Of a stretch of 27,888 bases of DNA, positions 9,334 through 16,366 are shown one piece after another. The notes beneath the pieces were generated by a model that had not been told where the DNA came from, did no database searches, and saw only the letters and a list, made by a program, of their open reading frames with translations. A program made the translations under genes and the position numbers. Positions within the stretch are counted from its first letter, which is position 1. Each line of letters starts with the position of its first letter. Source of the DNA: RGIG6353 sp045660745 (GTDB lineage Bacteria > Bacillota > Clostridia > Oscillospirales > SIG627); NCBI GenBank assembly GCA_045660745.1, contig JAZREJ010000036.1, forward strand, positions 1-27,888. The letters are read 5' to 3'.

Positions 9334-10998
9334 TTATCCTCCGTTTTTACTGTTTATATCTATCGTATCAAGAAGTGCCACAGCCCCTTCGGGATATCCC
9401 ACGCCTTTAAGGTCCGCTTTGACGGGGGCGAACTTCCCGTTCTTCAGCGGCAGATATATTGCAAGTCCCGAATATTTATTGGGAATTGCACTTCGTTTGT
9501 AATAGACAGCACCTTCAAGCGCCACTCCAAGGTCGGCAACGTCCATATCAATCAAGCTGAAAAATGAAACAAGGTCATACTGGTCATAGCCTCCGTTATC
9601 CCCCAGAGCTTGAAGCTCTGTTTTGAGAAGACGTTCAAGAGCACCTCCCTTGACAAGCTTGTCAAGCATCCTTTCAACCTCATTCGTAATGGGCGTCACA
9701 CTGTCTAGTCTTATGACTGACATTCCTACATCCTCACGCCCTTGCGGTGCGTGAACTATATATGAATCAACAATAAGTCTTGAAAGCTCTTCTGTGGAAA
9801 GCTTTGAATCAACCGAAAGCGAATTAAGCCAGGTGGTGTAGTAGATTCCGTCGGTGGGAATCATATCCTCCGAGGCTATCATGTATTCGCCCGCATCCTT
9901 CAGCGCCCATGCGCATTCAAGTGTTCCCATAAGACAGGCATCGAACACTATGAGGTCGAATTTTTGTCCGAAGGAAGTAAGTGCCGTTTTCATATCGGTG
10001 AGGGAAAGCGATGCGTTTCCGTTTATTTCGTCCCGTCCGAAGCCACCCTCCGTTCCCTGTCCGTGATCCCACATAACAAGAACGTATCTGTCGGCTTTAA
10101 TGTTTTCTTTTGCGTAAACAAGAAAATCACCCAAGCTCTTCGGGTCGCACATCTTTACACCATCCAAAACCTCAACACTCTCAACCTTGCTGTCGGTTAT
10201 CCTGAAGCGTTGAGTCTCGCCGTCCTTCAGCGCCGTGTTGCGGAAGTTTTTCGTTCCTCCCGTCTGTACGAGAATTTCGATATTCTTCGTGGGAGCATCA
10301 AGTATCTCGGTGATATCCATAGAGAACATTCCGAGACGGCTTTCAAGGTCGGATGCAACCGAGTAGATAAGCACCGCCGTCTTTTGCTCTTCTTTTTCTA
10401 CCTTTGCTTCAGCCGCCGCAAAATCTCCCTGTGTGAAGACTCTGTCGGAAATAAGCTTTTTCGCAAGTGTTTTGCTTGACCCTTGTAAGGTAGTATTGAG
10501 AGCTGCATATGTAAGTCTTACAAGCTCACCTCTCGTAAAGGTGTCAAGCCCTTCGCCTATCGCTAATTTGTGCTGTGCGAATTCATACGAACCCTCATAC
10601 TTGAACTGTCCTCCCACGTCGTCGGAATACCCGATTGCACGTAAAAGTAGTGCCGAGTACTGCCTGTGGTCAATAGGTTTTGACGGCCCGAACTCTGTAG
10701 GTGATATTCCCTTTACGATTCCGTTTTGGTAGGCATACCCAAGATACGGGTCTACCCATTCGACTGAATCGGTGAAGGGATGTTCAAGATTCTTCAAGAG
10801 GGCTTCATCCTCTTTTCCGAGGACTCTGACAAGAAGCGTTACAGCCTCTGCCCTCGTTGTGGGTCTGTCAAGCTCGTAACCCTTTTCGGTTCCTCTGAAC
10901 AATCCCACCCTGTTAAGTGCTGCTGCATACTCAAGCGTGTCGTCGGCGCGGACTCCGATTCCAAGAGAGATAAAACACACAAGCACCAAAAAAATCAT
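9334..10998 (-). CDS. SLH-domain clostripain-family (C11) cysteine peptidase
   Basis: The N-terminal hydrophobic segment (MIFLVLVCFISLGIGVRA) is a secretion signal. Three SLH-type modules follow: residues about 24-65 (YAAALNRVGLFRG...RAEAVTLLVRVLG), 70-125 (FTDSVEWVDPYLGYAYQNGIVKG) and a weaker one at 140-195. SLH modules bind pyruvylated cell-wall polysaccharide, so the enzyme should be surface-anchored. Residues about 205-550 are a peptidase C11 (clostripain) domain. The catalytic His is in MWDHGQG (about 312) and the Cys in FDACLMG (about 354). Clostripain relatives cleave after basic residues, but specificity cannot be read here. First gene of the surface operon; it may process its two large downstream neighbours (inference). 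The start is uncertain: the ATG at 10998 lies 23 nt from GGGAGG and leaves a signal peptide without positive charge. An in-frame ATT at 11013 is 8 nt from it and would add KRFV. Confidence 0.88.
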   Translation of the reverse strand: MIFLVLVCFISLGIGVRADDTLEYAAALNRVGLFRGTEKGYELDRPTTRAEAVTLLVRVLGKEDEALLKNLEHPFTDSVEWVDPYLGYAYQNGIVKGISPTEFGPSKPIDHRQYSALLLRAIGYSDDVGGQFKYEGSYEFAQHKLAIGEGLDTFTRGELVRLTYAALNTTLQGSSKTLAKKLISDRVFTQGDFAAAEAKVEKEEQKTAVLIYSVASDLESRLGMFSMDITEILDAPTKNIEILVQTGGTKNFRNTALKDGETQRFRITDSKVESVEVLDGVKMCDPKSLGDFLVYAKENIKADRYVLVMWDHGQGTEGGFGRDEINGNASLSLTDMKTALTSFGQKFDLIVFDACLMGTLECAWALKDAGEYMIASEDMIPTDGIYYTTWLNSLSVDSKLSTEELSRLIVDSYIVHAPQGREDVGMSVIRLDSVTPITNEVERMLDKLVKGGALERLLKTELQALGDNGGYDQYDLVSFFSLIDMDVADLGVALEGAVYYKRSAIPNKYSGLAIYLPLKNGKFAPVKADLKGVGYPEGAVALLDTIDINSKNGG

Positions 10999-11010
10999 GA
11001 CAAACCTTTT

Positions 11011-11027
11011 AATTTTTGTTTCCTCCC
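11011..11027 (-). promoter_or_regulatory. Ribosome binding site GGGAGG with candidate ATT start codon
   Basis: On the minus strand the sequence GGGAGGAAACAAAAATT places an ATT exactly 8 nt after GGAGG, in frame with the C11 peptidase. Five codons later comes the first ATG (10998). No ATG, GTG or TTG exists in frame between the upstream stop (TGA at 11041-11043) and 10998. Starting at ATT gives a normal Lys-Arg-rich signal-peptide start. ATT starts are rare but known (infC uses ATT or ATC). Confidence 0.5.
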
Positions 11028-11105
11028 AACATAGTGTTTTTCAAACGCATTTTTTAGAAAAATATATTTTATATTAAGTATTACATATTATAGTATTACA
11101 TATAT

Positions 11106-11133
11106 AATATAGCATCACTTATAAAAAAATCAA
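11106..11133 (-). promoter_or_regulatory. Probable promoter of the surface-protein operon
   Basis: On the minus strand TTGATT (11133-11128) is followed after 16 bp by TATATT (11111-11106); a TATTAT two bases later is an alternative -10. Only 7 bp separate the -35 from the nearer LytTR-type repeat, the position expected for an activator site. The 5' untranslated leader would be about 80-90 nt. Confidence 0.55.
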
Positions 11134-11140
11134 TATTCGC

Positions 11141-11170
11141 GGAACGAAAGGGTATTTTCTTGGAACGAAA
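11141..11170. promoter_or_regulatory. Two 9-bp direct repeats 21 bp apart: likely LytTR operator
   Basis: GGAACGAAA occurs at 11141-11149 and again at 11162-11170 (TTTCGTTCC on the minus strand). The exact 21-bp offset puts both copies on one DNA face. LytTR regulators (AgrA, ComE, VirR) bind paired direct repeats of about 9 bp at this distance, often with a GTT core. The pair sits between the divergent promoters of the surface operon and the LytTR regulator gene, so it could serve both. Binding by the adjacent regulator is inferred. Confidence 0.65.
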
Positions 11171-11184
11171 TGCAAACATTTTTG

Positions 11185-11213
11185 TTGAAAAAAACAACCT
11201 CATCTGTTATAAT
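11185..11213 (+). promoter_or_regulatory. Promoter of the LytTR two-component operon
   Basis: TTGAAA (11185-11190), a 17-bp spacer and a perfect TATAAT (11208-11213). The nearer direct repeat ends 14 bp upstream of the -35. The leader before the response regulator ATG is about 25 nt and contains AGGAGG. Confidence 0.75.
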
Positions 11214-11244
11214 AAAAACACCAATAAATAAGGAGGATTTTACA

Positions 11245-11970
11245 ATGCTCAGAATCGCTGTATGTGACGATTCCGAACTGTTCCGAGACGAGGTATCAAG
11301 GCTTCTTGACACATGGCAAAATAACGATATTACCATTTCAAAAGAAGCATTTAAAGACGGTCCCTCTCTTGTCGCAGCCCACACGTCATCCCCCTTTGAT
11401 ATAATATTATTGGACATCGTGATGTCCGAGACAACCGGCATTGAAGCAGCTTCCTCGATACGAAAAAATGACAAGTGCGTCAAAATTATTTTTCTCACAT
11501 CGTCTCCCGAATTCGCCCTTGACTCATACTCGGTAAAGGCAAACGGATATTTATTGAAGCCAATAGACAAAAAACGCTTTTTCGCCTTACTTGATGAGAT
11601 TTGCGAAGAAATTTCCGCAATGCCGAAATACATTTACATAAAGAATCTTCACTATGTACATAAAATTCAAATAAATTGTATTAATTACATTGAAGCTCAG
11701 GGAAAGCATGTAAAAATTTCTCTTGCAAACGGGGATGAATTATCCTCCGACCAACCCTTTTACTACTTCAAGACCACCCTTCTTACGGAGGACGGATTCT
11801 TCTCATGTCACCGAAGCTACATTGTGAATATAAGTCATATAGCCACCTATACCTCCAAAGAAATCATTCTCAATTCAGGAGCAAGGATTCCCATTTCAAG
11901 AAACTGTCACAAGGAATTTGAAACCGTTTATTTTGAGACAGCATTCGGAAAGGTAGATGAAATACTGTAA
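11245..11970 (+). CDS. LytTR-family response regulator (AgrA/VirR type)
   Basis: A 241-residue DNA-binding response regulator. Residues 1-120 are a receiver domain, with the acidic pair D8-D9, phospho-acceptor D57 in IILLDIVMS, the FLTSSP segment and the conserved Lys in YLLKPID. Residues about 130-235 are a LytTR domain (YIYIKN...INYIEAQGKHVKI...FFSCHRSYIVNISHI...IPISR), the class that binds paired direct repeats. Such a pair lies just upstream. The ATG at 11245 was chosen because AAGGAGGA ends 8 nt before it. An in-frame ATG at 11170 lies upstream of the -35 box and cannot be transcribed from this promoter. Overlaps the kinase start by 1 nt (TAATG), so the two are coupled. Probable activator or repressor of the divergent surface operon (inference). 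Confidence 0.92.
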   Translation: MLRIAVCDDSELFRDEVSRLLDTWQNNDITISKEAFKDGPSLVAAHTSSPFDIILLDIVMSETTGIEAASSIRKNDKCVKIIFLTSSPEFALDSYSVKANGYLLKPIDKKRFFALLDEICEEISAMPKYIYIKNLHYVHKIQINCINYIEAQGKHVKISLANGDELSSDQPFYYFKTTLLTEDGFFSCHRSYIVNISHIATYTSKEIILNSGARIPISRNCHKEFETVYFETAFGKVDEIL

Positions 11971-13232
11971 TGGAAAATGTTTTACCGATTATCAACGGTG
12001 CAACTCTTTTGTTATTCGGAATCTTACTTTCTTTTTCTTTTGCGGGCATCCTCATAAATCGCCAAACTGCCGTAAGAATTGCAACTATGTACGCGTTTTG
12101 CGGAATTCTTCAAGTCATATTTTACGTAAGCGTATCGGAGGAGCTTGTGTGGAAAATATACCCTCTCATCACCCATCTTCCCATCATACTTTCGCTGATA
12201 TTAGTGTATAAAAAGCACGTATTCACCTCCATTGTTTCAACATTGACGGCATATATGCTTTGTCAGCCGTCAAAGCTTGTCTCATCAAGCGTCAGCTATT
12301 TTACCGACAGCGAAATTATAATTCAAGTTTCCTACACTCTAACCCTTCTCATCACCGCCATAATAACGCTCTCTCTTCTCTCCTCACGCTTAAAAGAACT
12401 TTTTGAACGCACACACAGCGGAATTTTCGTTTTCGGAGCAGTGCCTATCGTATTTTATCTCTTCGATTATGCCGTTATGGTTTTTCCAAATATATGGAAG
12501 GACAACGTTGCGGCTGCCACCGAGTTTCTTCCCTTTTTCATTTGCATTGTCTTTCTTCTTTTCTGCCTTGTATACCACAGTGAGAGTGAAAAGAAGAACA
12601 TAGCCGAAAGAAAAGAAGAAATTATTAAAATAACAGTTGACCAACAAGCAAAGGAAATTGAAAGCATTCACGAAAAAGAGCAAGAGCTGAAGATTTTAAG
12701 ACATGATATGAGGCTATTTTTAAGCTCACTTTCGGTATGCATAAACAACAAAGAAAACGAAAAGGCAACCGAAATGATTTCCTACTATGCGGGGCGTGTC
12801 GAATCGACAGGAATCAAGCGTTTTTGCAAGTTTGACACAATAAACTACATTTTATCCGACTTTAATTCAAAATGCGCTTCGGCTGAAGTAAATTTCGTAC
12901 ATAAAATAGAGCTTGAGAAAATCAAGGTTGACGAGATTCTGCTCGCATCAATAATATCAAATGCCCTAGACAACGCGCTGAATTCACAAAAACAGCTTCC
13001 GAAGGAAAAAAGGCGTGTGCAGATGGTAATGAAGGATTCCGACGGAAAGCTTCTCATTTCAATCAAAAACCCATATGCCGAAGAACCGATTTTCTCGAAC
13101 GGTATTCCCGTCACATCAAACGAAGGACACGGAATAGGTGTTCAAAGCATCCGATATATGACAGAGCGTCTTAAGGGTAATTATCAGTTTTCGGCACGCG
13201 AAGGAATATTTACGGTCAGAATAATAATATAA
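11970..13232 (+). CDS. Polytopic GHKL sensor histidine kinase (AgrC-like architecture)
   Basis: A 420-residue membrane sensor kinase. The first 210 residues contain about six hydrophobic helices (for example ATLLLFGILLSFSFAGILI, LPIILSLILVY, LLITAIITLSLL and FFICIVFLLFCLVY) and no large extracellular domain. A charged coiled coil (EKKNIAERKEEI...HEKEQELKIL) leads to the phospho-accepting His at about 246 in RHDMR. The ATPase part has the N-box NALDNAL (about 331) and the G-box GHGIGVQSI (about 387). This layout matches AgrC/VirS-type kinases that sense peptides or membrane signals. No agrB- or agrD-like gene is visible, so the signal is unknown. It starts inside the stop codon of the response regulator gene, so they form a co-translated pair. 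The final residues (FTVRIII) complete the domain; the gene looks intact. Confidence 0.9.
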   Translation: MENVLPIINGATLLLFGILLSFSFAGILINRQTAVRIATMYAFCGILQVIFYVSVSEELVWKIYPLITHLPIILSLILVYKKHVFTSIVSTLTAYMLCQPSKLVSSSVSYFTDSEIIIQVSYTLTLLITAIITLSLLSSRLKELFERTHSGIFVFGAVPIVFYLFDYAVMVFPNIWKDNVAAATEFLPFFICIVFLLFCLVYHSESEKKNIAERKEEIIKITVDQQAKEIESIHEKEQELKILRHDMRLFLSSLSVCINNKENEKATEMISYYAGRVESTGIKRFCKFDTINYILSDFNSKCASAEVNFVHKIELEKIKVDEILLASIISNALDNALNSQKQLPKEKRRVQMVMKDSDGKLLISIKNPYAEEPIFSNGIPVTSNEGHGIGVQSIRYMTERLKGNYQFSAREGIFTVRIII

Positions 13233-13245
13233 GAGACGAATAAAA

Positions 13246-13285
13246 GGGGCTGTAAAAAACTCGCAAGCGAGTTTTTTACAGCCCC
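13246..13285 (+). terminator. Very strong 19-bp hairpin after the kinase gene
   Basis: GGGGCTGTAAAAAACTCGC is followed by AA and its exact reverse complement, starting 13 bp after the kinase stop. The internal A6/T6 tracts make it usable as a terminator in either direction, although no long T tract follows it. It also forms the left part of the element at 13246-13382. Confidence 0.6.
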
Positions 13286-13307
13286 TGACTTCAGGAGATA
13301 GGGAAAA

Positions 13308-13382
13308 ATGCTTCAGACTGTACAAACGGAGTCCGAAGGAGTACAAAGGTACGTCGATAGGCGACGTTTGATACAGAGCTAA
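13308..13382 (+). other. Short ORF and hairpin inside an intergenic element, coding status doubtful
   Basis: A 24-codon ORF starts at an ATG (13308) 10 nt after AGGAG, begins MLQTVQTESEGVQRY and ends ...RRRLIQS. It lies between two hairpins and contains a 6-bp hairpin, ACGTCG/CGACGT (13351-13367). TGTAC and GTACA (13319-13345) can also pair. No promoter is evident. It may be part of a dispersed intergenic repeat or a small RNA rather than a gene. Confidence 0.25.
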
Positions 13383-13399
13383 AAATATTATTTTTCTTA

Positions 13400-13432
13400 A
13401 AAGAACTCAATTTTTGAGTTCTTTCCTTTTTT
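13400..13432 (+). terminator. Rho-independent terminator, probably bidirectional
   Basis: AAAGAACTCAA, loop TTT, TTGAGTTCTTT (13400-13424), then CC and a T6 tract (13427-13432). On the minus strand the same hairpin is followed by TTAAGAAAAATA, so it may also end the first glycosidase-like gene, whose stop is 65 bp away. Confidence 0.7.
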
Positions 13433-13496
13433 AGTAGAGGTTTGATGTAACATAAGTGCCTTTTTGCCTTAACTTTTTTACATTCCCTTTGTGTGT

Positions 13497-16136
13497 TTAT
13501 TTAACTACGTTTCCTGTAGTACCGATAGTGAGATGTACGTTCATGGGACAACCGTTGAGAGATGTCGCGCCAACTGTTGCCTTGTACTTGCCCTTGGGAG
13601 CGGTGACACTTCCCTCAAACCAGATTTTCTTCTCATTTGCGTAACGGTCGATAACCTTCGCTTCCTTGCCGTCCCACTCGATAAAGTCGGTGGACATAAG
13701 CTCACACTCGAACTTAACGGTTTCCTTGCCGATTGTAACGGTAGGATTCTTAATAACGTTGTATACCTGACGGCAAGCCTTGACACTTGACATCAGAACG
13801 CCCCCAACGTCTCCCTTCGACTCAAGCTCTACCTTTACCATTCTGCCGGTCTGAAGACCCGAACGGTAGATAGGATAAAAGTGCTCGTTTTGGTCAAAAC
13901 CGAGATCAGGTCTGTCACCGTTATCTGCCTCACAGAGAACGAAGTCGCGCCATCCCTCAAAATCGGTCTCGATGATATAGAGTCCGTATCCAAACTCACT
14001 GTTGGAGGCACAGCGTGTCTTAATGCCAATAGCACCCTTTTTACCGTTACCCTTAACTCGAACGGTCATTGCAAGGTTGCGGTTAAGGTCAAGCTCTGCT
14101 CCGAATTCATGGGTCTTTAACTGATCAGAGACAGGCTTCGTCTCATCAAGGGGCAGAAGGATCATGGGATCCTGTCCGAGAGTCGACATATTCGCTTCGA
14201 TTCGGATAAAGGGAGTCTGACGCTTGAAGGGGTTTTCAAACACCTCGGTATTACGCTTTTCGTCCTCGATGTCATAAAGTCTCTTGACCTCGTAATTCTT
14301 TTCTACAAAGAAGTACTTGCCGCGTTCCTTTTCAATTATTGCAAGCTCGTGAGGATTTGCTCTCGCCTTTGCAAGGATATCATCGGAGAAATAGAAGGAC
14401 TTACGAAGCTCGGAATACTTTCTGTAGCGAAGGATATTACGTCTGTAGCCCTCGTAACGGTCGTATACAGAAGAGGACAGGCCGTTGAATACTGTAGAGT
14501 AATCGTATGCAACCGAAAGCGCACCCATATGGTCTATCTGATCCCAATGATGGTACTTAGTATGGTAGTTACCGGGCTGATTATCGGTCGTAGGAAAGTA
14601 GTTGTACCAACCGAGCGTACAGGCAAAGTGCTGACGGGTTGCTGTTATATGAGCTCTGTGGTGTGCCTCGTTAAAATATTTATACGCTCTGTATGGAGTA
14701 TCCGTTGCACCCATGCGGGCACGTGCCGCCCAGATGGAGGGATACATTGTGGAATACTCAATAATTGGAGCAATGCCGCAATTCTTTACTATCTCGTGCA
14801 CGAATACCGCACAGTGATACCATGCCTCCCACCCCTTGCAGTGTCTTCCGATACCGTCAAGCGCATCAAGGTATATCATCTTGAATCCGCCATTGTTATA
14901 GGTGTTTGCGGTGTTATGAGCGATAAGCTTGTAGAGGTCTGTCGAGGGCTTAGGTGAAAAGAGATTGAAGCATCCGATAAGGTGATACATTTTCTCTCCC
15001 TTCTTGTGGGGAACAGGTTTTGAGCCGCCGATACCTCTTATACAGGTCTTAAAGCCCTGAGGATGATTGGTATACTGAACTATCTCCTCGCCGATGAGGA
15101 AGTAAGGAAGATTGCGTGTGAAGAATCCGTAGTAATCCGAAAGGTCTGCAGTGGATTCCACCGTCGGGAAGAAATCTGCGTCCGCCGAAACGTCCTCGGC
15201 AAGAGTGAATACCTCTTCCCTGTCAAGCTGCTGCTGCCACTTGGGATCGGAAAGGATCTCGTTGCAAGCAGGATCTATATAATAAGCGTAGGTATGGAGT
15301 CCTGCATCCATGCCATATTTTGCTATCTTATCGGTAACGTTAGCTTTCCAGTCTGCGTCATCCTTATAGTGAGAATACTTGAAGTCGCCCTGACGGAAGT
15401 TGCCCTGTCCCTTATGAAAGTCAAGCTGGTCAACCCCTACCTGCTTGAAGAATTCCATATTATTCTCGATATAATCCTTTTCACTTCTGAAGACTATCAT
15501 ATAGTCGCCAAAGCTCATTCTGGAGTCGCGCGCCCATGGACCTGCGCTCTTTGAAACGATTCCCTTGTCGGGATCTATGCACGAGCAGACCTTCTTGAGA
15601 GTTTCACGAAGAATGGTCTCCGGAACGATCGCATAACCGATCTTTGCACCTGTAGCACCTCCGAGATGCTCAAAGCATTCGCCTCTTATCTCTCTGTTAT
15701 ATCCGCTGGGGAAGAAGCAGGGGTTTCCGTTGACGGTCATCGCAATACCTGTCGCACGAAGAGCCGAGGGGTCATTCAAATCATAATCGAACTTAACGTG
15801 TCCGAATTCGAAACGACTCGCGCCTTCAGGAATCGCACCGAGCACCTCAAGAGAATACCAGTCGTCAAGCATATCAACGCGTACGTCTATCTTACCAAGC
15901 GCTGTAACGACGCTTATCACACCGTCAGCGTACTCAAGAGCACTGATCTGTACTGTGTCGAGCACCTTAGTATCTGCACACTTGTAAAGCTCGAAAAAGC
16001 GTACACTGTCTCCAATAACACTCTCGCCGCTTCTGACGTCGGTAACTGCAATAACACTTGCGTCATTCTTGGAGATCTCGATCTTAACATATTTGTTTTC
16101 AAGAACTATTTTAGTTTTTAAATCGCGAATACCCAT
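13497..16136 (-). CDS. Glycoside hydrolase-like protein, paralogue 1 (cytoplasmic)
   Basis: An 879-residue protein without signal peptide or membrane segment. The ATG at 16136 follows GGAGG at 7 nt. The layout looks like an N-terminal beta-sandwich (1-200), a (beta/alpha)8 catalytic barrel (about 200-590) and C-terminal beta-sandwich or Ig-like domains (600-879). Segments shared with both downstream-numbered paralogues are VDQLDFHKG (about 237), GLHTYAYYID (283), MIYLDALDG (423), IIEYSTMYPSIWAARAR (461), GWYNYFPTTD and PGNYHTKYHHWD. The Asp in MIYLDALDG resembles the nucleophile strand of GH27/36/101-type enzymes, and the Glu in IEYS may be a second catalytic or binding residue (inference). 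I cannot assign a family or substrate. It has its own promoter and terminator. The C-terminal 87 residues are almost identical to paralogue 2 at the DNA level. Confidence 0.8.
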   Translation of the reverse strand: MGIRDLKTKIVLENKYVKIEISKNDASVIAVTDVRSGESVIGDSVRFFELYKCADTKVLDTVQISALEYADGVISVVTALGKIDVRVDMLDDWYSLEVLGAIPEGASRFEFGHVKFDYDLNDPSALRATGIAMTVNGNPCFFPSGYNREIRGECFEHLGGATGAKIGYAIVPETILRETLKKVCSCIDPDKGIVSKSAGPWARDSRMSFGDYMIVFRSEKDYIENNMEFFKQVGVDQLDFHKGQGNFRQGDFKYSHYKDDADWKANVTDKIAKYGMDAGLHTYAYYIDPACNEILSDPKWQQQLDREEVFTLAEDVSADADFFPTVESTADLSDYYGFFTRNLPYFLIGEEIVQYTNHPQGFKTCIRGIGGSKPVPHKKGEKMYHLIGCFNLFSPKPSTDLYKLIAHNTANTYNNGGFKMIYLDALDGIGRHCKGWEAWYHCAVFVHEIVKNCGIAPIIEYSTMYPSIWAARARMGATDTPYRAYKYFNEAHHRAHITATRQHFACTLGWYNYFPTTDNQPGNYHTKYHHWDQIDHMGALSVAYDYSTVFNGLSSSVYDRYEGYRRNILRYRKYSELRKSFYFSDDILAKARANPHELAIIEKERGKYFFVEKNYEVKRLYDIEDEKRNTEVFENPFKRQTPFIRIEANMSTLGQDPMILLPLDETKPVSDQLKTHEFGAELDLNRNLAMTVRVKGNGKKGAIGIKTRCASNSEFGYGLYIIETDFEGWRDFVLCEADNGDRPDLGFDQNEHFYPIYRSGLQTGRMVKVELESKGDVGGVLMSSVKACRQVYNVIKNPTVTIGKETVKFECELMSTDFIEWDGKEAKVIDRYANEKKIWFEGSVTAPKGKYKATVGATSLNGCPMNVHLTIGTTGNVVK
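13519..13779 (-). repeat. Near-identical 3' block shared with paralogue 2 (copy A)
   Basis: This block matches 16389-16649 at a constant offset of 2,870 bp with only 8 differences in 261 bp. Two sub-blocks are identical: 13519-13601 (83 bp) and 13660-13779 (120 bp). Outside the block the two genes diverge clearly, including at silent sites. Confidence 0.9.
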
Positions 16137-16177
16137 TCTTTTTCCTCCTTGGGTGAGGCTTTTAGCCTCTTCGTCTA

Positions 16178-16206
16178 ATTATCTCATGGCACATTGTAAA
16201 TGTCAA
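16178..16206 (-). promoter_or_regulatory. Promoter of paralogue 1
   Basis: TTGACA (16206-16201), a 17-bp spacer and GATAAT (16183-16178) on the minus strand. A small inverted repeat, ACATT-GTA-AATGT (16191-16203), overlaps the -35 and spacer and could be an operator. The leader contains a 6-bp hairpin, GAGGCT/AGCCTC (16155-16169), just before the ribosome binding site. Confidence 0.8.
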
Positions 16207-16330
16207 TAATATACAGAGAAAAAAACAGATATTTTTGTAAAAAAGTAACAAATTCACACATTCGTTTTAGTTAATTACAAACAAAACATTCAGACTTAGA
16301 GTTACAATATATCTTAATAACGCGTCCGCT

Positions 16331-16359
16331 AAAAAAAGGACTGCGGTCACCCGCAGTCC
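16331..16359 (-). terminator. Terminator of paralogue 2
   Basis: On the minus strand GGACTGCGG, loop GTGA, CCGCAGTCC, then T7 (16337-16331). It starts 8 bp after the stop codon of paralogue 2. A textbook rho-independent terminator. Confidence 0.9.
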
Positions 16360-16366
16360 GAAAAAA

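Noticed and set aside
11170..11244. Longer N-terminus for the response regulator from an ATG at 11170
   Set aside because: It would start upstream of the -35 box, and the extra residues do not resemble a receiver domain; the ATG at 11245 has an ideal AGGAGG.
11245..13232. A complete agr-type quorum-sensing locus
   Set aside because: The kinase and regulator fit, but no AgrB-like protease or AgrD-like propeptide is seen on either strand nearby.
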